DNA from: Hyphomicrobiales bacterium
Lineage (GTDB): Bacteria > Pseudomonadota > Alphaproteobacteria > Rhizobiales > Rhizobiaceae
Direction of reading: 5' to 3'
Length of the DNA stretch: 64,000 bases
Assembly: GCA_900466005.1 (NCBI GenBank)
Contig: UEGQ01000004.1
Location: forward strand, 186,001-250,000
In this document: in pieces, positions 50,304 through 59,534 of the stretch
How positions within the stretch are numbered: the first letter of the stretch is position 1
Layout: each line of letters begins with the position of its first letter
Made by a program: the position numbers and the translations under genes
The notes under the pieces: generated by a model
Database searches by the model: none
What the model was told of the DNA's origin: nothing
What the model saw: the letters and a program-made list of their open reading frames with translations, nothing else

Positions 50304-51767
50304 CTAGAGATTGATGAGGACGCTCTTCGTCCTGCGGTTCGCGTGATAGGCTTCGCGGCCGAGATCCTTGCCGATGCCGGAACGCTTGTAGCCGCCCGTC
50401 GGCAGGATATGGTCGCGCGAGCGGCTGTAGCGGTTGACCCAGACGGTGCCGGCCTGAAGCCGCCGCGTGAGGCGAACGGCGCGTGACAGGTCACGGGTGA
50501 AGAGACCGCTCGCAAGCCCGTAGGCGGGATGGTCGGCAAGCAAGAGCGCCTCCTCCTCGTCGCGGAAGGTCTGCAGCGTCAGGACCGGGCCGAAGATCTC
50601 CTCGATGACGGCGGGCGAATCCTCGCCGACACCGGCAATCAGTGTCGGCTCATAGAAATAGCCGGGTGCGTCGATCGGCGCGCCGCCCGTCAGGCATTCG
50701 CCGCCGGCGTTGACGGCCGCCGAAACGATCGAATGGATGCGTTCGCGCTGACGCTGCGAGATAATCGGCGAATACTGGCTCGCCGCGTCCCAGGTCGGGC
50801 CGGCCTTGGCCGTCTTCATGCGGCTGACGATCGCCGCGACAAGGGGCTTGGCGACCGCCTCCTCGACGATCAACCGGGATCCGGCCACGCAGGCCTGGCC
50901 GGCATTCGAGAGAATGCTGCCGGTAATCGCCGCCGCGGCCTTGTCGAGATCGGCGTCGGCGAAGACGAGCTGCGGGCTCTTGCCGCCGAGTTCCAGCGTC
51001 ATCGGCTTGACGCCGGTGCGGGCGATGTTCTCCATGATCGCGGCGCCGGCGCGGGTCGAGCCGGTGAAGCTCACCTTGGCGATGTCCGGATGGCCGGTGA
51101 TCGCATTGCCGGTGACCGGGCCGTCGCCGAGCACGACGTTGACGAGCCCCGCCGGCACGCCGGCGCGAATGGCAAGCTCCGCGAGACGGAGGGTGGTGAA
51201 GGGCGTCATTTCCGACGGCTTGATCACCACCGCATTGCCCGCGGCAAGCGCCGGTCCGAGCTTCCATGCCGCCATCGAGATCGGGAAGTTCCAGGGCGTG
51301 ATCGCGCCGACGACGCCGTAGGGTTCGCTCATGATCATGCCGAGGCTGGCATCGTCGGTCGGAACGAGATCACTGCCCTCCTTGTCGGCGAATTCCGCGA
51401 AGAAACGGATCTGCTCGGCTGAAACGGCAATATCGCCCTCGACCAGATGGCCGACAGGCCGCGTCGAGGAGACGGCCTCAAGCCGTGCAAGCATCTCGGC
51501 GTCCTCTTCGATGAGATCGGCCCAGCGCTGCAGCACCCGCGTGCGTTCACGCGGGCGAAGGCCGCCCCAGTTGCTGTCCTTCAGGGCCTCCTTGGCCACC
51601 TGCACGGCCTCGTCGACCACATCGCCGTCGGCGACGGGGCAGCCGGCATAGAGGTGCCCGTCAGAGGGGCGGTGCATGTCGATGGCGCCGGCTGCGGCGA
51701 CCAGCCGGCCGCCGATGAAGTGTCCGACCGGAATGGACAGGCCGTCGGGATCGAAGCTCAGTGTCAT
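50304..51767 (-). CDS. Aldehyde dehydrogenase family protein
   Basis: This 487-residue NAD(P) enzyme starts at ATG 51767 (MTLSFDPDGLSIPVGHFIGG), where AAAGG lies 8 bases upstream; ATG 51785 is an alternative. Visible motifs are GAITPWNFPISMAAWK, VSFTGSTRAGAAIM, the general base in LELGGKSPQ and the nucleophile Cys in NAGQACVAGSRL. It differs clearly from the GabD-like paralogue two genes downstream, so two different aldehydes or two steps are likely. A 162-bp gap separates it from the cupin gene. Confidence 0.9.
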   Translation of the reverse strand: MTLSFDPDGLSIPVGHFIGGRLVAAAGAIDMHRPSDGHLYAGCPVADGDVVDEAVQVAKEALKDSNWGGLRPRERTRVLQRWADLIEEDAEMLARLEAVSSTRPVGHLVEGDIAVSAEQIRFFAEFADKEGSDLVPTDDASLGMIMSEPYGVVGAITPWNFPISMAAWKLGPALAAGNAVVIKPSEMTPFTTLRLAELAIRAGVPAGLVNVVLGDGPVTGNAITGHPDIAKVSFTGSTRAGAAIMENIARTGVKPMTLELGGKSPQLVFADADLDKAAAAITGSILSNAGQACVAGSRLIVEEAVAKPLVAAIVSRMKTAKAGPTWDAASQYSPIISQRQRERIHSIVSAAVNAGGECLTGGAPIDAPGYFYEPTLIAGVGEDSPAVIEEIFGPVLTLQTFRDEEEALLLADHPAYGLASGLFTRDLSRAVRLTRRLQAGTVWVNRYSRSRDHILPTGGYKRSGIGKDLGREAYHANRRTKSVLINL

Positions 51768-51929
51768 GGATACACCTTTCATCACTGGAAGGGATGGTAG
51801 GCGACCCGGCGGAGCAGCTTGATCCGAGCAGCAAGCCGGCGATGGCGGAAAAAGCCGTTTTGCCGGCTTGCCGCAGCGTATTCTACGGCAAGCGGACCTT
51901 GCTTACGGCCGAGGGTCGGGCTTCGTCGG

Positions 51930-52292
51930 TCAGTTCTTCGGGGTGACCGTGAGATAGATCTTGCGGACAGTCTCGATCGTCTTCCAGACACCGACGAAGC
52001 CCGGCTTCATGACGAAGCTGTCGCCCGCCTTGTAGGTCACGGGTTCCCCGCCGTCGGGCGTGATTTCGACCACGCCGGCAAGGATGTGGCAGAATTCGAA
52101 CGTCTCGCCCTTGATCGAGCGGGTTTCACCCGGGGTCGCCTCCCATACGCCGGTATGCACCAGGTCTCCGTGCGCGACGTCCTGCGCCCAGGTCCTGAAG
52201 CTGGGGCTTCCCGCAATCAGGCGGTCCGGCTGCGGCAAGCCTTCGCGCGGCGCAAAGGATGGGTTCGGGTCTATGGTCTTGAGGAGCGACAT
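51930..52292 (-). CDS. Small cupin protein (EutQ-like/cupin_3)
   Basis: This 120-residue single-domain cupin has WEATPGETRSIKGETFEFCHILAGVVEITPDGGEPVTYKAGDSFVMKPGFVGVWKTIE. The pattern, with Glu rather than the usual His triad in motif 1 and GDSFVMKPGF in motif 2, is typical of the DUF861/cupin_3 group. Such proteins often accompany amino-acid or amine catabolic enzymes as isomerases or accessory proteins of unknown role. It lies 24 bp after the GhrA-like gene. Confidence 0.85.
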   Translation of the reverse strand: MSLLKTIDPNPSFAPREGLPQPDRLIAGSPSFRTWAQDVAHGDLVHTGVWEATPGETRSIKGETFEFCHILAGVVEITPDGGEPVTYKAGDSFVMKPGFVGVWKTIETVRKIYLTVTPKN

Positions 52293-52316
52293 GGTTTTCC
52301 TTTCGGGGTTCGAGTG

Positions 52317-53240
52317 TCAGTAGCCGCGGTCGCGGTCGATGAGCCCGACCGGATCGAGGCCTTCGCGCAGGCGCCTGATGTTGTCGATGACGGCGCGGGC
52401 GGCGGTTTGCGGTTGTGTGACGCCTGCGACATGCGGCGTCAGCACGATCTTCGGATGGTCCCAGAAGGCATGTCCCGGAGGCAGCGGTTCCGGCTCGGTG
52501 ACGTCGATCATCGCGCCCGACAGTTGCCCGCCATCCAGAGCCGCGATCAGGTCCTCATGGTTCAGCTGCGGACCGCGGCCGACATGGACGAGCCCGGCGC
52601 CGCGCGGCAACTTGTTGAAGAGGTCGACGTCGAGAAATCCTCTTGTCGCGTCCGTGAGCGGCAGGAGGCAGACGAGAATGTCGGTTTCGGCGAGCATGGC
52701 ATCGAGACCCGCCTCGCCCGCAAAGCAGGCTACGTCGTCGATATCGTGTTGCGACCGGCTCCAGCCGGAAAGGGGAAAGCCGAGGGGCTTCAGCCGTTCG
52801 ATGACTGCCCGGCCGAGCATGCCGAGCCCCAGAACGCCGACGCGACGTTCGCAAGCCTGTGGCTGCGGCAGGGCTTGCCAGACCTCGTCGCGCTGCTGGC
52901 GGAGATAGGCGGGCAGGCCGCGGTGAAGAGCAAGGACCGCCAGCACCGCATATTCCTGCATCATCCGGACGATGCCGTCCTCGACCATGCGGACGACCTT
53001 CACGGAGGCCGGGACCTCGGCAAGCCGGAACTGGTCGACACCGGCGCCGATCGAGAAGAGCACGTCGAGATTGCGGTAGCGTGCGAGATCCGCAGGGACC
53101 GTCCAGGTGATCAGGTAACGGACGGCGTCCGGATCGACCCTCGCCGGATCCATGGAGAAGGGCAGATCGGGCAGTTCGCGAGCAAAGATCTCTCGAAACA
53201 CGGCGCCACGCTCGGCGTCGGAATGGAACAGGAAGGTCAT
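52317..53240 (-). CDS. D-2-hydroxyacid dehydrogenase, glyoxylate/hydroxypyruvate reductase (GhrA)-like
   Basis: This 307-residue NAD(P)-dependent reductase starts at ATG 53240; the longer frame lies over the ArgE-like gene. It has IGAGVDQF (64-71), the Rossmann loop [12 protein letters not shown] (135-146), the substrate Arg in [16 protein letters not shown], the Glu in [18 protein letters not shown] and the catalytic His in IVLTPHVAG. The family interconverts 2-keto and D-2-hydroxy acids. It is 13 bp from the deacylase gene in the same operon. Confidence 0.9.
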   Translation of the reverse strand: MTFLFHSDAERGAVFREIFARELPDLPFSMDPARVDPDAVRYLITWTVPADLARYRNLDVLFSIGAGVDQFRLAEVPASVKVVRMVEDGIVRMMQEYAVLAVLALHRGLPAYLRQQRDEVWQALPQPQACERRVGVLGLGMLGRAVIERLKPLGFPLSGWSRSQHDIDDVACFAGEAGLDAMLAETDILVCLLPLTDATRGFLDVDLFNKLPRGAGLVHVGRGPQLNHEDLIAALDGGQLSGAMIDVTEPEPLPPGHAFWDHPKIVLTPHVAGVTQPQTAARAVIDNIRRLREGLDPVGLIDRDRGY

Positions 53241-53253
53241 GCCGCTCTCCCGC

Positions 53254-54378
53254 TCAGGCCAGGCACTGCCGCCCGAGCCGTTCCAGCAGCGTCTCGCAGG
53301 CGGAGAGCTCCTCCACGCGGATATATTCGTCCGGCTTGTGGGCGCGGTCGATCTCGCCCGGACCGCAGATGATCGCATCGATGCCGGCCCGCTGGAAGAG
53401 CCCGGCCTCCGTCCCGTAGCTCACCGCCGCGAGCGGTTCCCGGCCGGTGAGCTCGCGGAACAGAACGGCGAGGGGCGCGGTGCGGGGAAGCGACAGGGCC
53501 GGATAGCTGCTGAGTTCCTCCCAGGTCACACCATAGCCTTCCGCCGTGAGTGCCTCGGCGGCTTCCCGCACGGGCGCCAGGAGACGTCGCGGGTCGACAC
53601 CCGCGATCGCGCGCGCTTCCAGCTCCGCCTCGCAGAGATCGGGTATGATGTTGACCGCCCGCCCGCCGTTCAACCGGCCGACCTGCAACGAGGAATAGGG
53701 CGGCTCGAAGGTGGCATCGAACGGTCCTGCAGTGAGCGCGGTCGCGGCGGCCACTGCCTTGGTCAGCACCGTCGCCATTCCGTGGATCGCGTTCAGCCCG
53801 AGGTCGGGACGCGAGGAGTGGCCGGCACGACCCTCGACCGTGACCTTCGCCGCCGCCTTGCCCTTGTGGGCGAGGATCGACTGCATCCCGCTCGGCTCCC
53901 CGATCACCGCGCCTTGAGGAGGTGCGCAAAGGTCGGGAAGGCGTGCGAGCATATGGGGAACACCGCGGCAGCCTGCCTCCTCATCATACGAGAAGGCGAG
54001 ATGGATCGGCCGCGCGAGCGTCAACCTGGCGAATTTCGGAACGGTTGCGAGTGCGGCGGCGAGGAACCCCTTCATGTCGGTGGTGCCGCGCCCATAGAGA
54101 CGGTTCGCCTCCTTGCGCAAGCGGAACGGGTCGCTGGTCCAGCCGGGTTCGGTGGCCGGAACGACGTCCATGTGGCCGGAAAGGACATAACCGGCCGTGT
54201 CGCGCGGGCCGAGCGTCGCGAAAAGATTCACCCGGTCGCCCTCGGGTCCGGGCAAAACATGGACGACCGCACCATGCGCCTCGAGAAAGCTGCGGACCCA
54301 GTCGACGATCGCATCGTTCGGGGTGCCGATGACGGAGGGGAAGGAAACGAGCTTTTCCAGGATGTCGATTGCTTGCAT
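53254..54378 (-). CDS. argE: M20 deacylase, acetylornithine deacetylase (ArgE)-like
   Basis: This 374-residue metallohydrolase starts at ATG 54378 ([21 protein letters not shown]); a GTG at 54390 is possible. Metal ligands are visible in [10 protein letters not shown] (His 69, Asp 71), [11 protein letters not shown] and [11 protein letters not shown] with the catalytic/bridging Glu pair. The dimerisation domain includes [16 protein letters not shown]. It removes an N-acetyl or similar acyl group from an amino acid. As first gene of a catabolic operon, it more likely opens an N-acylated substrate than makes ornithine. Confidence 0.88.
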   Translation of the reverse strand: MQAIDILEKLVSFPSVIGTPNDAIVDWVRSFLEAHGAVVHVLPGPEGDRVNLFATLGPRDTAGYVLSGHMDVVPATEPGWTSDPFRLRKEANRLYGRGTTDMKGFLAAALATVPKFARLTLARPIHLAFSYDEEAGCRGVPHMLARLPDLCAPPQGAVIGEPSGMQSILAHKGKAAAKVTVEGRAGHSSRPDLGLNAIHGMATVLTKAVAAATALTAGPFDATFEPPYSSLQVGRLNGGRAVNIIPDLCEAELEARAIAGVDPRRLLAPVREAAEALTAEGYGVTWEELSSYPALSLPRTAPLAVLFRELTGREPLAAVSYGTEAGLFQRAGIDAIICGPGEIDRAHKPDEYIRVEELSACETLLERLGRQCLA

Positions 54379-54520
54379 TCGTGCCGCCACATCTGCTTTG
54401 GTTGCGGCCGCGTCGGCCGCCTCTCGGGGAGGGGAGATTGGAACTTCTGGAGGAAGGCGTCAGGCAAGATTAGTCCCGGCGGCGGGGAGCGGATGCCGAA
54501 GGTGCCCGTCTTTCAGTCGA

Positions 54521-54534
54521 ATCTTGCGCGCAAG
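54521..54534. promoter_or_regulatory. Perfect palindrome in the divergent argE/GNAT promoter region
   Basis: TCTTGCGCGCAAGA is a 14-bp perfect dyad with central GCGC, near the middle of the 263-bp gap between the divergent ArgE-like and GNAT genes. It is a candidate operator for a regulator encoded elsewhere; no regulator gene is adjacent. Confidence 0.45.
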
Positions 54535-54641
54535 AGCGGATGAGAAGCGGATTGTGTTGCCGAAAGCAGTTTAGCGTCGGGCACATCGCGGCTCGCGAGC
54601 ATGCCGGATAGATATCTGAAGGGTTGGTGAAAGAGGGGGGG

Positions 54642-55547
54642 ATGATGGAGGCCGCAGTCTCGGATAGTCTGGTTGTGGACACGTTCCGCATGCGTCTTGC
54701 CGACATCACGGACGTCGACCTGTCGCAACTGCACGCGCTCTCGATTGCAGTCGGATGGCCGCACCGCGCCGAGGACTGGCGGTTCCTGCTCGAGGTGGGG
54801 CATGGATTTGCCGCGCTTGACGAGATCGACCGGGTGCTCGGCTCGGCGATGTGGTTTCCCCACGGTGACGACTTCGCGACCATCGGCATGGTCATCACAT
54901 CGCCGCGGCTGCAAACCAACGGCGCGGCCCAATGGCTGATGCGGAAGTTGATCGCCGAGGAATTCGGAACACGCCGACTGAGGCTCAACGCGACGCGCGC
55001 GGCCTATCGGCTCTATCGTTCGCTGGGTTTCGTGCCGAGGGCAACGGTCCATCAGTGTCAGGGCGATGCACGTCCACTGCCCAACGTTCCGGCCATTCCG
55101 GCGGGGTTGATGCTTCGTGAGCTCTCGCCCGCCGATCTCGACCAGATGACGGCGCTCGATGCGCCGGCCTTCGGCGCCGCCCGACCGCTTCATCTCGCGC
55201 GCCTCTTCGAAGAATCCGTCTCCTACGGGCTTTTCCGCGGACAGAGCCTCAGGGCTTTCTCCATGTGCCGCCGTTTCGGCCGCGGCCATGTCGTCGGGCC
55301 GGTGGTCGCCCACTCCGACGAGGAGGCGATTGCCGTCGTGCATCCGCATGTGACTGCCCATGCGGGGACCTTTCTCCGCCTCGATACGCACTTCAAGGCA
55401 GGAGCATTCGCCAGCTTCGTCCAGCAATGCGGGCTGCCGGTGTTCGATACCGTCACGACGATGACACTCGGCGAGGATGCCGATTATGGTTCGGGTGCGG
55501 ACGGAGAGGCCATGGTCTTCACGCTCGCCTCCCAATCGATGGGGTGA
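54642..55547 (+). CDS. GNAT-family N-acetyltransferase, tandem-domain paralogue
   Basis: This protein of about 301 residues starts at ATG 54642 or 54645, after a GAGGGGGG ribosome-binding site; the frame is open to a TTG at 54624. The N-terminal GNAT half reads ALSIAVGWPHRAEDWRFLLEVGHGF and RAAYRLYRSLGFVPRATVHQCQG. A second half follows (LRELSPADLDQMTALDAPAFGAAR). It ends in MVFTLASQSMG. It shares its whole layout with the GNAT at 38433-39266. It diverges from the operon starting with the deacylase, an enzyme of opposite action. The acceptor is unknown. Confidence 0.85.
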   Translation: MMEAAVSDSLVVDTFRMRLADITDVDLSQLHALSIAVGWPHRAEDWRFLLEVGHGFAALDEIDRVLGSAMWFPHGDDFATIGMVITSPRLQTNGAAQWLMRKLIAEEFGTRRLRLNATRAAYRLYRSLGFVPRATVHQCQGDARPLPNVPAIPAGLMLRELSPADLDQMTALDAPAFGAARPLHLARLFEESVSYGLFRGQSLRAFSMCRRFGRGHVVGPVVAHSDEEAIAVVHPHVTAHAGTFLRLDTHFKAGAFASFVQQCGLPVFDTVTTMTLGEDADYGSGADGEAMVFTLASQSMG

Positions 55548-55610
55548 CGAACTCGGACGGGGCCGGGTGCTGCTCGGCGTCAGTCGCTTCCGAGCGGACC
55601 CGCGCGTTCG

Positions 55611-57245
55611 CTACTTTCCGTTGGCGGACCGAGCCAGGAACTCGAACAGCAGCGCCACGGCCTCGGCGCCCGGATCGACGTGCCCCAAGAGCTGCCTCGA
55701 GCTGAGATAGGCGGCACGGCCGGCATGGGCCTTGGCAAGCGTCGCTGTCCGGTCGGCGCCGGCGCGCGCCGCCTCTGCCGCCGCCTTCAGTCCACCTTCG
55801 AGCGCATCGAGAGCCGGCGCGAGGGCATCGACCATCGTACGGTCACCCACCTTCGCCCCGCCGATCTCCTGCATGCGCGCAAGCCCGGCCCGCAAGGCGT
55901 CCCGGATCGGCAGACCACTCGACGCACCGTCACCGGCCGCGGCAAAGAAGATCGCGAGCAGGACGCCGGAAGACCCGCCCATCGTCTGGCTGAGTTCGAG
56001 GCCGATCGCCCGGAAGAGCTGCGTATGGTCGGAAAGCGGCAGCCTGTCCATCGCCTTGACGAGCGCACGGGCGGCGCCGGCGAGCGTCGATCCGGTGTCG
56101 CCGTCCCCGGACTTCGCGTCGAGCGCGTTCAGGCCCTCCTCGGCCGCGATCAGCACATTGCAGCAGCCGGTGAGGAAATCGCGGGTCGCCCTGTGGTCGG
56201 AGGGCAGCGGCATGATCGGCGTGAGCCCGTCCGGCAAGGCGACGGCCGATACCGGTCGGACGGGAGAGAGACCCGGCCAGGCGGCGGGGCCGACCGGCTG
56301 TGCAAGTGCGGCAATGTCCTCGGCCTCCGCCGGGTAAAGCGAGATGGAGAAGCCGCGCATGTCGAGCGACGTCATCATGGCCGCCGGACCGACGACGTGG
56401 CTGATCAGCCCGCCGATGTCGGACTGGATCAGCTCATGGGCGAGGATCGACATTTCGAGAACCGACGTCCCGCCGAGATTGTTGATCAATGCGATGTGCG
56501 GCTTGTCCCCGATCGCCGATCGAAGCTTGGCCACGACGGCAGTCATCGCCGAGCGGGCGCCGGAGAAGTCGACCTGCTCCACCCCGGCCTCGCCATGGAT
56601 GCCGAGGCCGAGCTCTGCCATGCCCGCCGGGATGCGGTTTTCCTTCGGCGACCCCGGAACGGTGCAGGTGTCGAGCGACATGCCGATGCTCTTCGTCGCC
56701 GCAATCACCCTGCGCGCGGCAGCGGTCACCGTTTCGAGATCGGCACCGCTTTCGGCGAGCGCTCCGGCGATCTTGTGTACAAACAGCGTTCCGGCGACGC
56801 CGCGGGCCTGCGGCAGGTCCGGAAGCGCGATGTCGTCGTCGACGATCACCATGCCGACATTGAGCCCGAAAGCCCGGGCTCGCTCCGCCGCCAGCCCGAA
56901 ATTCAGCCGGTCGCCCGTGTAGTTCTTGACGATCAGGAGGCATCCGGCCGGACCGGTGACCGCCAGGATACCCGCGAGCACCGCATCGACGCTCGGCGAG
57001 GCAAAGACGTCGCCGCAGACCGCCGCGGTCAGCATGCCCGCGCCGACGAAGCCCGCATGCGCCGGCTCGTGGCCGGATCCTCCACCCGAAACGAGCGCGA
57101 CTTTGGACTTGTCCCAATCCGCCCGCACGATCACGCGGATATGCGGGTAACCGTCGAGGCGCGCCAGCGGCACGGTGGCCGTTGCCAGCAGGCCCTCCAC
57201 GGCCTCGATGACGACGTCTTCTTTCTTGTTGATGAACTGAGCCAT
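55611..57245 (-). CDS. Dihydroxyacetone/triose-tetrose kinase, fused DhaK-DhaL domains
   Basis: This 544-residue ATP-dependent kinase has an N-terminal DhaK domain with GGGSGHEPAHAG (53-64) and the substrate-binding histidine H217 in GLGIHGEAG, which forms a hemiaminal with the ketose. The C-terminal DhaL domain has the ATP-Mg aspartate loop KSGDGDTGSTL (378-388) and TMGGSSGVLL. The family phosphorylates dihydroxyacetone or, in some members, erythrulose. It is the last gene of a carbohydrate ABC-importer operon (11-bp gap), so it probably phosphorylates the imported sugar or its oxidation product. Confidence 0.92.
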   Translation of the reverse strand: MAQFINKKEDVVIEAVEGLLATATVPLARLDGYPHIRVIVRADWDKSKVALVSGGGSGHEPAHAGFVGAGMLTAAVCGDVFASPSVDAVLAGILAVTGPAGCLLIVKNYTGDRLNFGLAAERARAFGLNVGMVIVDDDIALPDLPQARGVAGTLFVHKIAGALAESGADLETVTAAARRVIAATKSIGMSLDTCTVPGSPKENRIPAGMAELGLGIHGEAGVEQVDFSGARSAMTAVVAKLRSAIGDKPHIALINNLGGTSVLEMSILAHELIQSDIGGLISHVVGPAAMMTSLDMRGFSISLYPAEAEDIAALAQPVGPAAWPGLSPVRPVSAVALPDGLTPIMPLPSDHRATRDFLTGCCNVLIAAEEGLNALDAKSGDGDTGSTLAGAARALVKAMDRLPLSDHTQLFRAIGLELSQTMGGSSGVLLAIFFAAAGDGASSGLPIRDALRAGLARMQEIGGAKVGDRTMVDALAPALDALEGGLKAAAEAARAGADRTATLAKAHAGRAAYLSSRQLLGHVDPGAEAVALLFEFLARSANGK

Positions 57246-57256
57246 GGGAACCTTCC

Positions 57257-58252
57257 TTAAGCGAGTCGCATGCCGTCGGCATCGAAGTAGAGTGGATCAA
57301 CGGGTTCGATCTTGACGATCTCTCCGTCACGCCGGGTCGTGTGGGGTTCGGTGACGGTGACGATGGTGTGTCCGCGGAAGGACAGGTGCAAGCGCGTCTG
57401 GTCGCCGAGCCTTTCGACGCGCGTGACCAGACTGTCCTCGCCGCTGCCCTGGCGGATGTGCTCCGGCCGAAGGCCGATGCTGGCCGCACGCGGCGGTGCC
57501 GCCGGAAAGAGGTTCGCCGGCAGGACGTTGATGCGAGGTTGCCCGAGCCGCTGGGCGGCATAGAGGCTTACCGGACGTTCGTAGACATCCCGCGGCGAGC
57601 CGAACTGCACCAGCCGTCCGTGATGCAGGACACCGATATGGGTCGCCATGGTCATGGCCTCGACCTGGTCGTGCGTGACGTAGAGGAGGGTCGCCCCGGA
57701 ATTCGCCTGAATGCCCTTCAGCTCCACGCGCAGGTCGGCCCTCAGCTTCGCGTCGAGCGAACTCAGCGGCTCGTCCATCAGGTATATCTCGGGCGTTCGG
57801 ACGAGCGCCCGGCCGATCGACACCCGCTGCATCTCCCCGCCCGAAAGCGCCGTCGCCTTGTTGTCGAGCTTGTGGGCGATGCGGAGCGTCTCGGCGACGG
57901 CGTGCACCTTGCGCTCGATTTCGGCCGGCGGCGTTCTCAGAAGCGGTGACTTCAGCGGGAAGGCGAGGTTCTCGCGCACGGTCAGGTGCGGATAGAGCGA
58001 ATACTGCTGGAAGACCATCGCGACGTTGCGCTCTGCGGGTGTGAGGCCCTTCATCGAACGGCCGCCGATGAACACGTCACCGCGGTCGGGATGATCGAGG
58101 CCCGAAATCATCCTGAGCGTCGTCGTCTTGCCCGCGCCCGTCGGGCCGAGCAGCACGACGAAGGAACCGTCGGGTATGGCCATCGACACGTCGTCGAGCG
58201 CCCTGTGGCCGGAGAAGCTTTTCGTGATCGACTGGAGGACGACATCAGCCAT
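57257..58252 (-). CDS. ABC importer ATPase, MalK/UgpC type (second of a pair)
   Basis: This 331-residue ATPase begins MADVVLQSITKSFSGHRALDDVSMAIPDGSFVVLLGPTGAGKTTTLRMI with Walker A GPTGAGKTT. The signature is the unusual LSGGEMQRVSIGRAL, Walker B is YLMDEPLSSLD and THDQVEAMT follows. A shortened C-terminal OB domain is present. Its start overlaps the stop of the sister ATPase by 8 bp. Two different ATPases in one operon usually form a heterodimer, as in rhizobial glycerol-type importers. Confidence 0.92.
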   Translation of the reverse strand: MADVVLQSITKSFSGHRALDDVSMAIPDGSFVVLLGPTGAGKTTTLRMISGLDHPDRGDVFIGGRSMKGLTPAERNVAMVFQQYSLYPHLTVRENLAFPLKSPLLRTPPAEIERKVHAVAETLRIAHKLDNKATALSGGEMQRVSIGRALVRTPEIYLMDEPLSSLDAKLRADLRVELKGIQANSGATLLYVTHDQVEAMTMATHIGVLHHGRLVQFGSPRDVYERPVSLYAAQRLGQPRINVLPANLFPAAPPRAASIGLRPEHIRQGSGEDSLVTRVERLGDQTRLHLSFRGHTIVTVTEPHTTRRDGEIVKIEPVDPLYFDADGMRLA

Positions 58253-59342
58253 GATAGAGCACTCCTTCGTTTCCTTCGGAGATCAGGGCATGTCCGCGTT
58301 CGCCTGCGAAGACCGTCAGCGTGCGACTGTCGAATTCCAGTCCGACCATCTCGCCCTCCCTGACGGTGTCGGCGGAGGAGATCCGCGCCTTGATGTTGCC
58401 GTTCGGCGTCGAGAGCGTGATAATCTGGGTCGTGCCGAGATACTCGGTCGCGAGCACCCTGCCGCGATAGGCTGACGCATCCGAAAAGCGGACATGCTCC
58501 GGCCGGACGCCGAGCGTCAGCCGGCCCTCTGCGCCTTGCCGCGACACCGGAACCGCGAGGCGATGCCCGTCGAGAACGACGTGGTCGCCGCCGATGCCGA
58601 TCATCCCCTCGAACTCCAGGAAATTCATCGGCGGCGAGCCGATGAAGTCGGCGACGAAACGGGTCGCAGGCCAGTCGTAGATTTGTTGCGGCTGGCCGAA
58701 CTGCTCGACCACGCCATGGTTCATGACGACGATCTTGTCGCCCATCTGCATCGCCTCGAGTTGGTCGTGCGTCACATAGACGGTCGTCGCGCCGATCCGG
58801 TCGTGAAGCGCCCGCAATTCTTCCGCCATGTGCTCGCGGAATTCCGCGTCGAGTGCGCCGAGCGGCTCGTCCATGAAGAAGGCCTTCGGCCGGCGCACGA
58901 TCGCGCGCCCGAGCGCCACACGCTGGCGGTCGCCGCCGGACAATCCGCCCACGGGCTTGTCGAGGATGTCTTCGATCCGCAGGATTCTCGCCACCTCCTC
59001 GACCCGCGTCCTGACTTCGGCCTTGGGAACGCCCTGGCTCAACAGGGGATAGGAGATATTCCGACGCACGTTCATATGTGGATAGAGCGCGAACATCTGG
59101 AAGACGAAGGCGATATCGCGCTGGCTGGCGGGTTTCATGCCGACCTCCTCGCCGTCGATATGGATCTCGCCGCTGCTCGGCAGCTCGAGGCCCGCCATCA
59201 TCCGCAAGGTCGTGGTCTTTCCGCAGCCGGAGGGTCCGAGCAGCATGAAGAACTCGCCGTCCTCGATCGTGAAGCTCGATGACTGGACGGCGGTGAAGGC
59301 GCCGAATTCCTTGCGCAGGTTCTGTATTCTGATCTGCGCCAT
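58245..59342 (-). CDS. ABC importer ATPase, MalK/UgpC type (first of a pair)
   Basis: This 365-residue ATPase has Walker A GPSGCGKTT near 33-41, signature LSGGDRQRVALGRAI, Walker B FFMDEPLGALD, THDQLEAMQ, and a complete C-terminal regulatory region (LEFEGMIGIGGDHVVLDGHRLAVPV onward). It lies 3 bp after the small membrane-protein gene and overlaps the second ATPase gene. The signature Asp in SGGD differs from the SGGE of its partner, supporting non-identical roles. Confidence 0.92.
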   Translation of the reverse strand: MAQIRIQNLRKEFGAFTAVQSSSFTIEDGEFFMLLGPSGCGKTTTLRMMAGLELPSSGEIHIDGEEVGMKPASQRDIAFVFQMFALYPHMNVRRNISYPLLSQGVPKAEVRTRVEEVARILRIEDILDKPVGGLSGGDRQRVALGRAIVRRPKAFFMDEPLGALDAEFREHMAEELRALHDRIGATTVYVTHDQLEAMQMGDKIVVMNHGVVEQFGQPQQIYDWPATRFVADFIGSPPMNFLEFEGMIGIGGDHVVLDGHRLAVPVSRQGAEGRLTLGVRPEHVRFSDASAYRGRVLATEYLGTTQIITLSTPNGNIKARISSADTVREGEMVGLEFDSRTLTVFAGERGHALISEGNEGVLYHG

Positions 59343-59345
59343 ATC

Positions 59346-59534
59346 TTACTCCGGGAAGTGGCTGACGATGACGAACATCACCGTGCCCACCAATGTTACG
59401 ACGAAGGAATAGGTGTAGAGCGACAACGCGAAAGGCTGCATCATCATGACGACACCGAGAGCGATAAGTGCCGAGGCGACGAGCTCCCATTCATTGCGCC
59501 GCAGCCGGCGCAGCCTGGTGAGGAATTGGTTCAT
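59346..59534 (-). CDS. Small two-helix membrane protein of the sugar importer operon
   Basis: This 62-residue protein reads MNQFLTRLRRLRRNEWELVAS followed by two hydrophobic helices (about 17-34 and 39-59). Overlap of its ATG with the permease stop (4 bp) and the 3-bp gap to the ATPase gene argue that it is real despite its size. Small proteins with this position and topology accompany two-ATPase glycerol-type importers in rhizobia (a recollection, not tested). It may stabilise the permease complex. Confidence 0.75.
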   Translation of the reverse strand: MNQFLTRLRRLRRNEWELVASALIALGVVMMMQPFALSLYTYSFVVTLVGTVMFVIVSHFPE

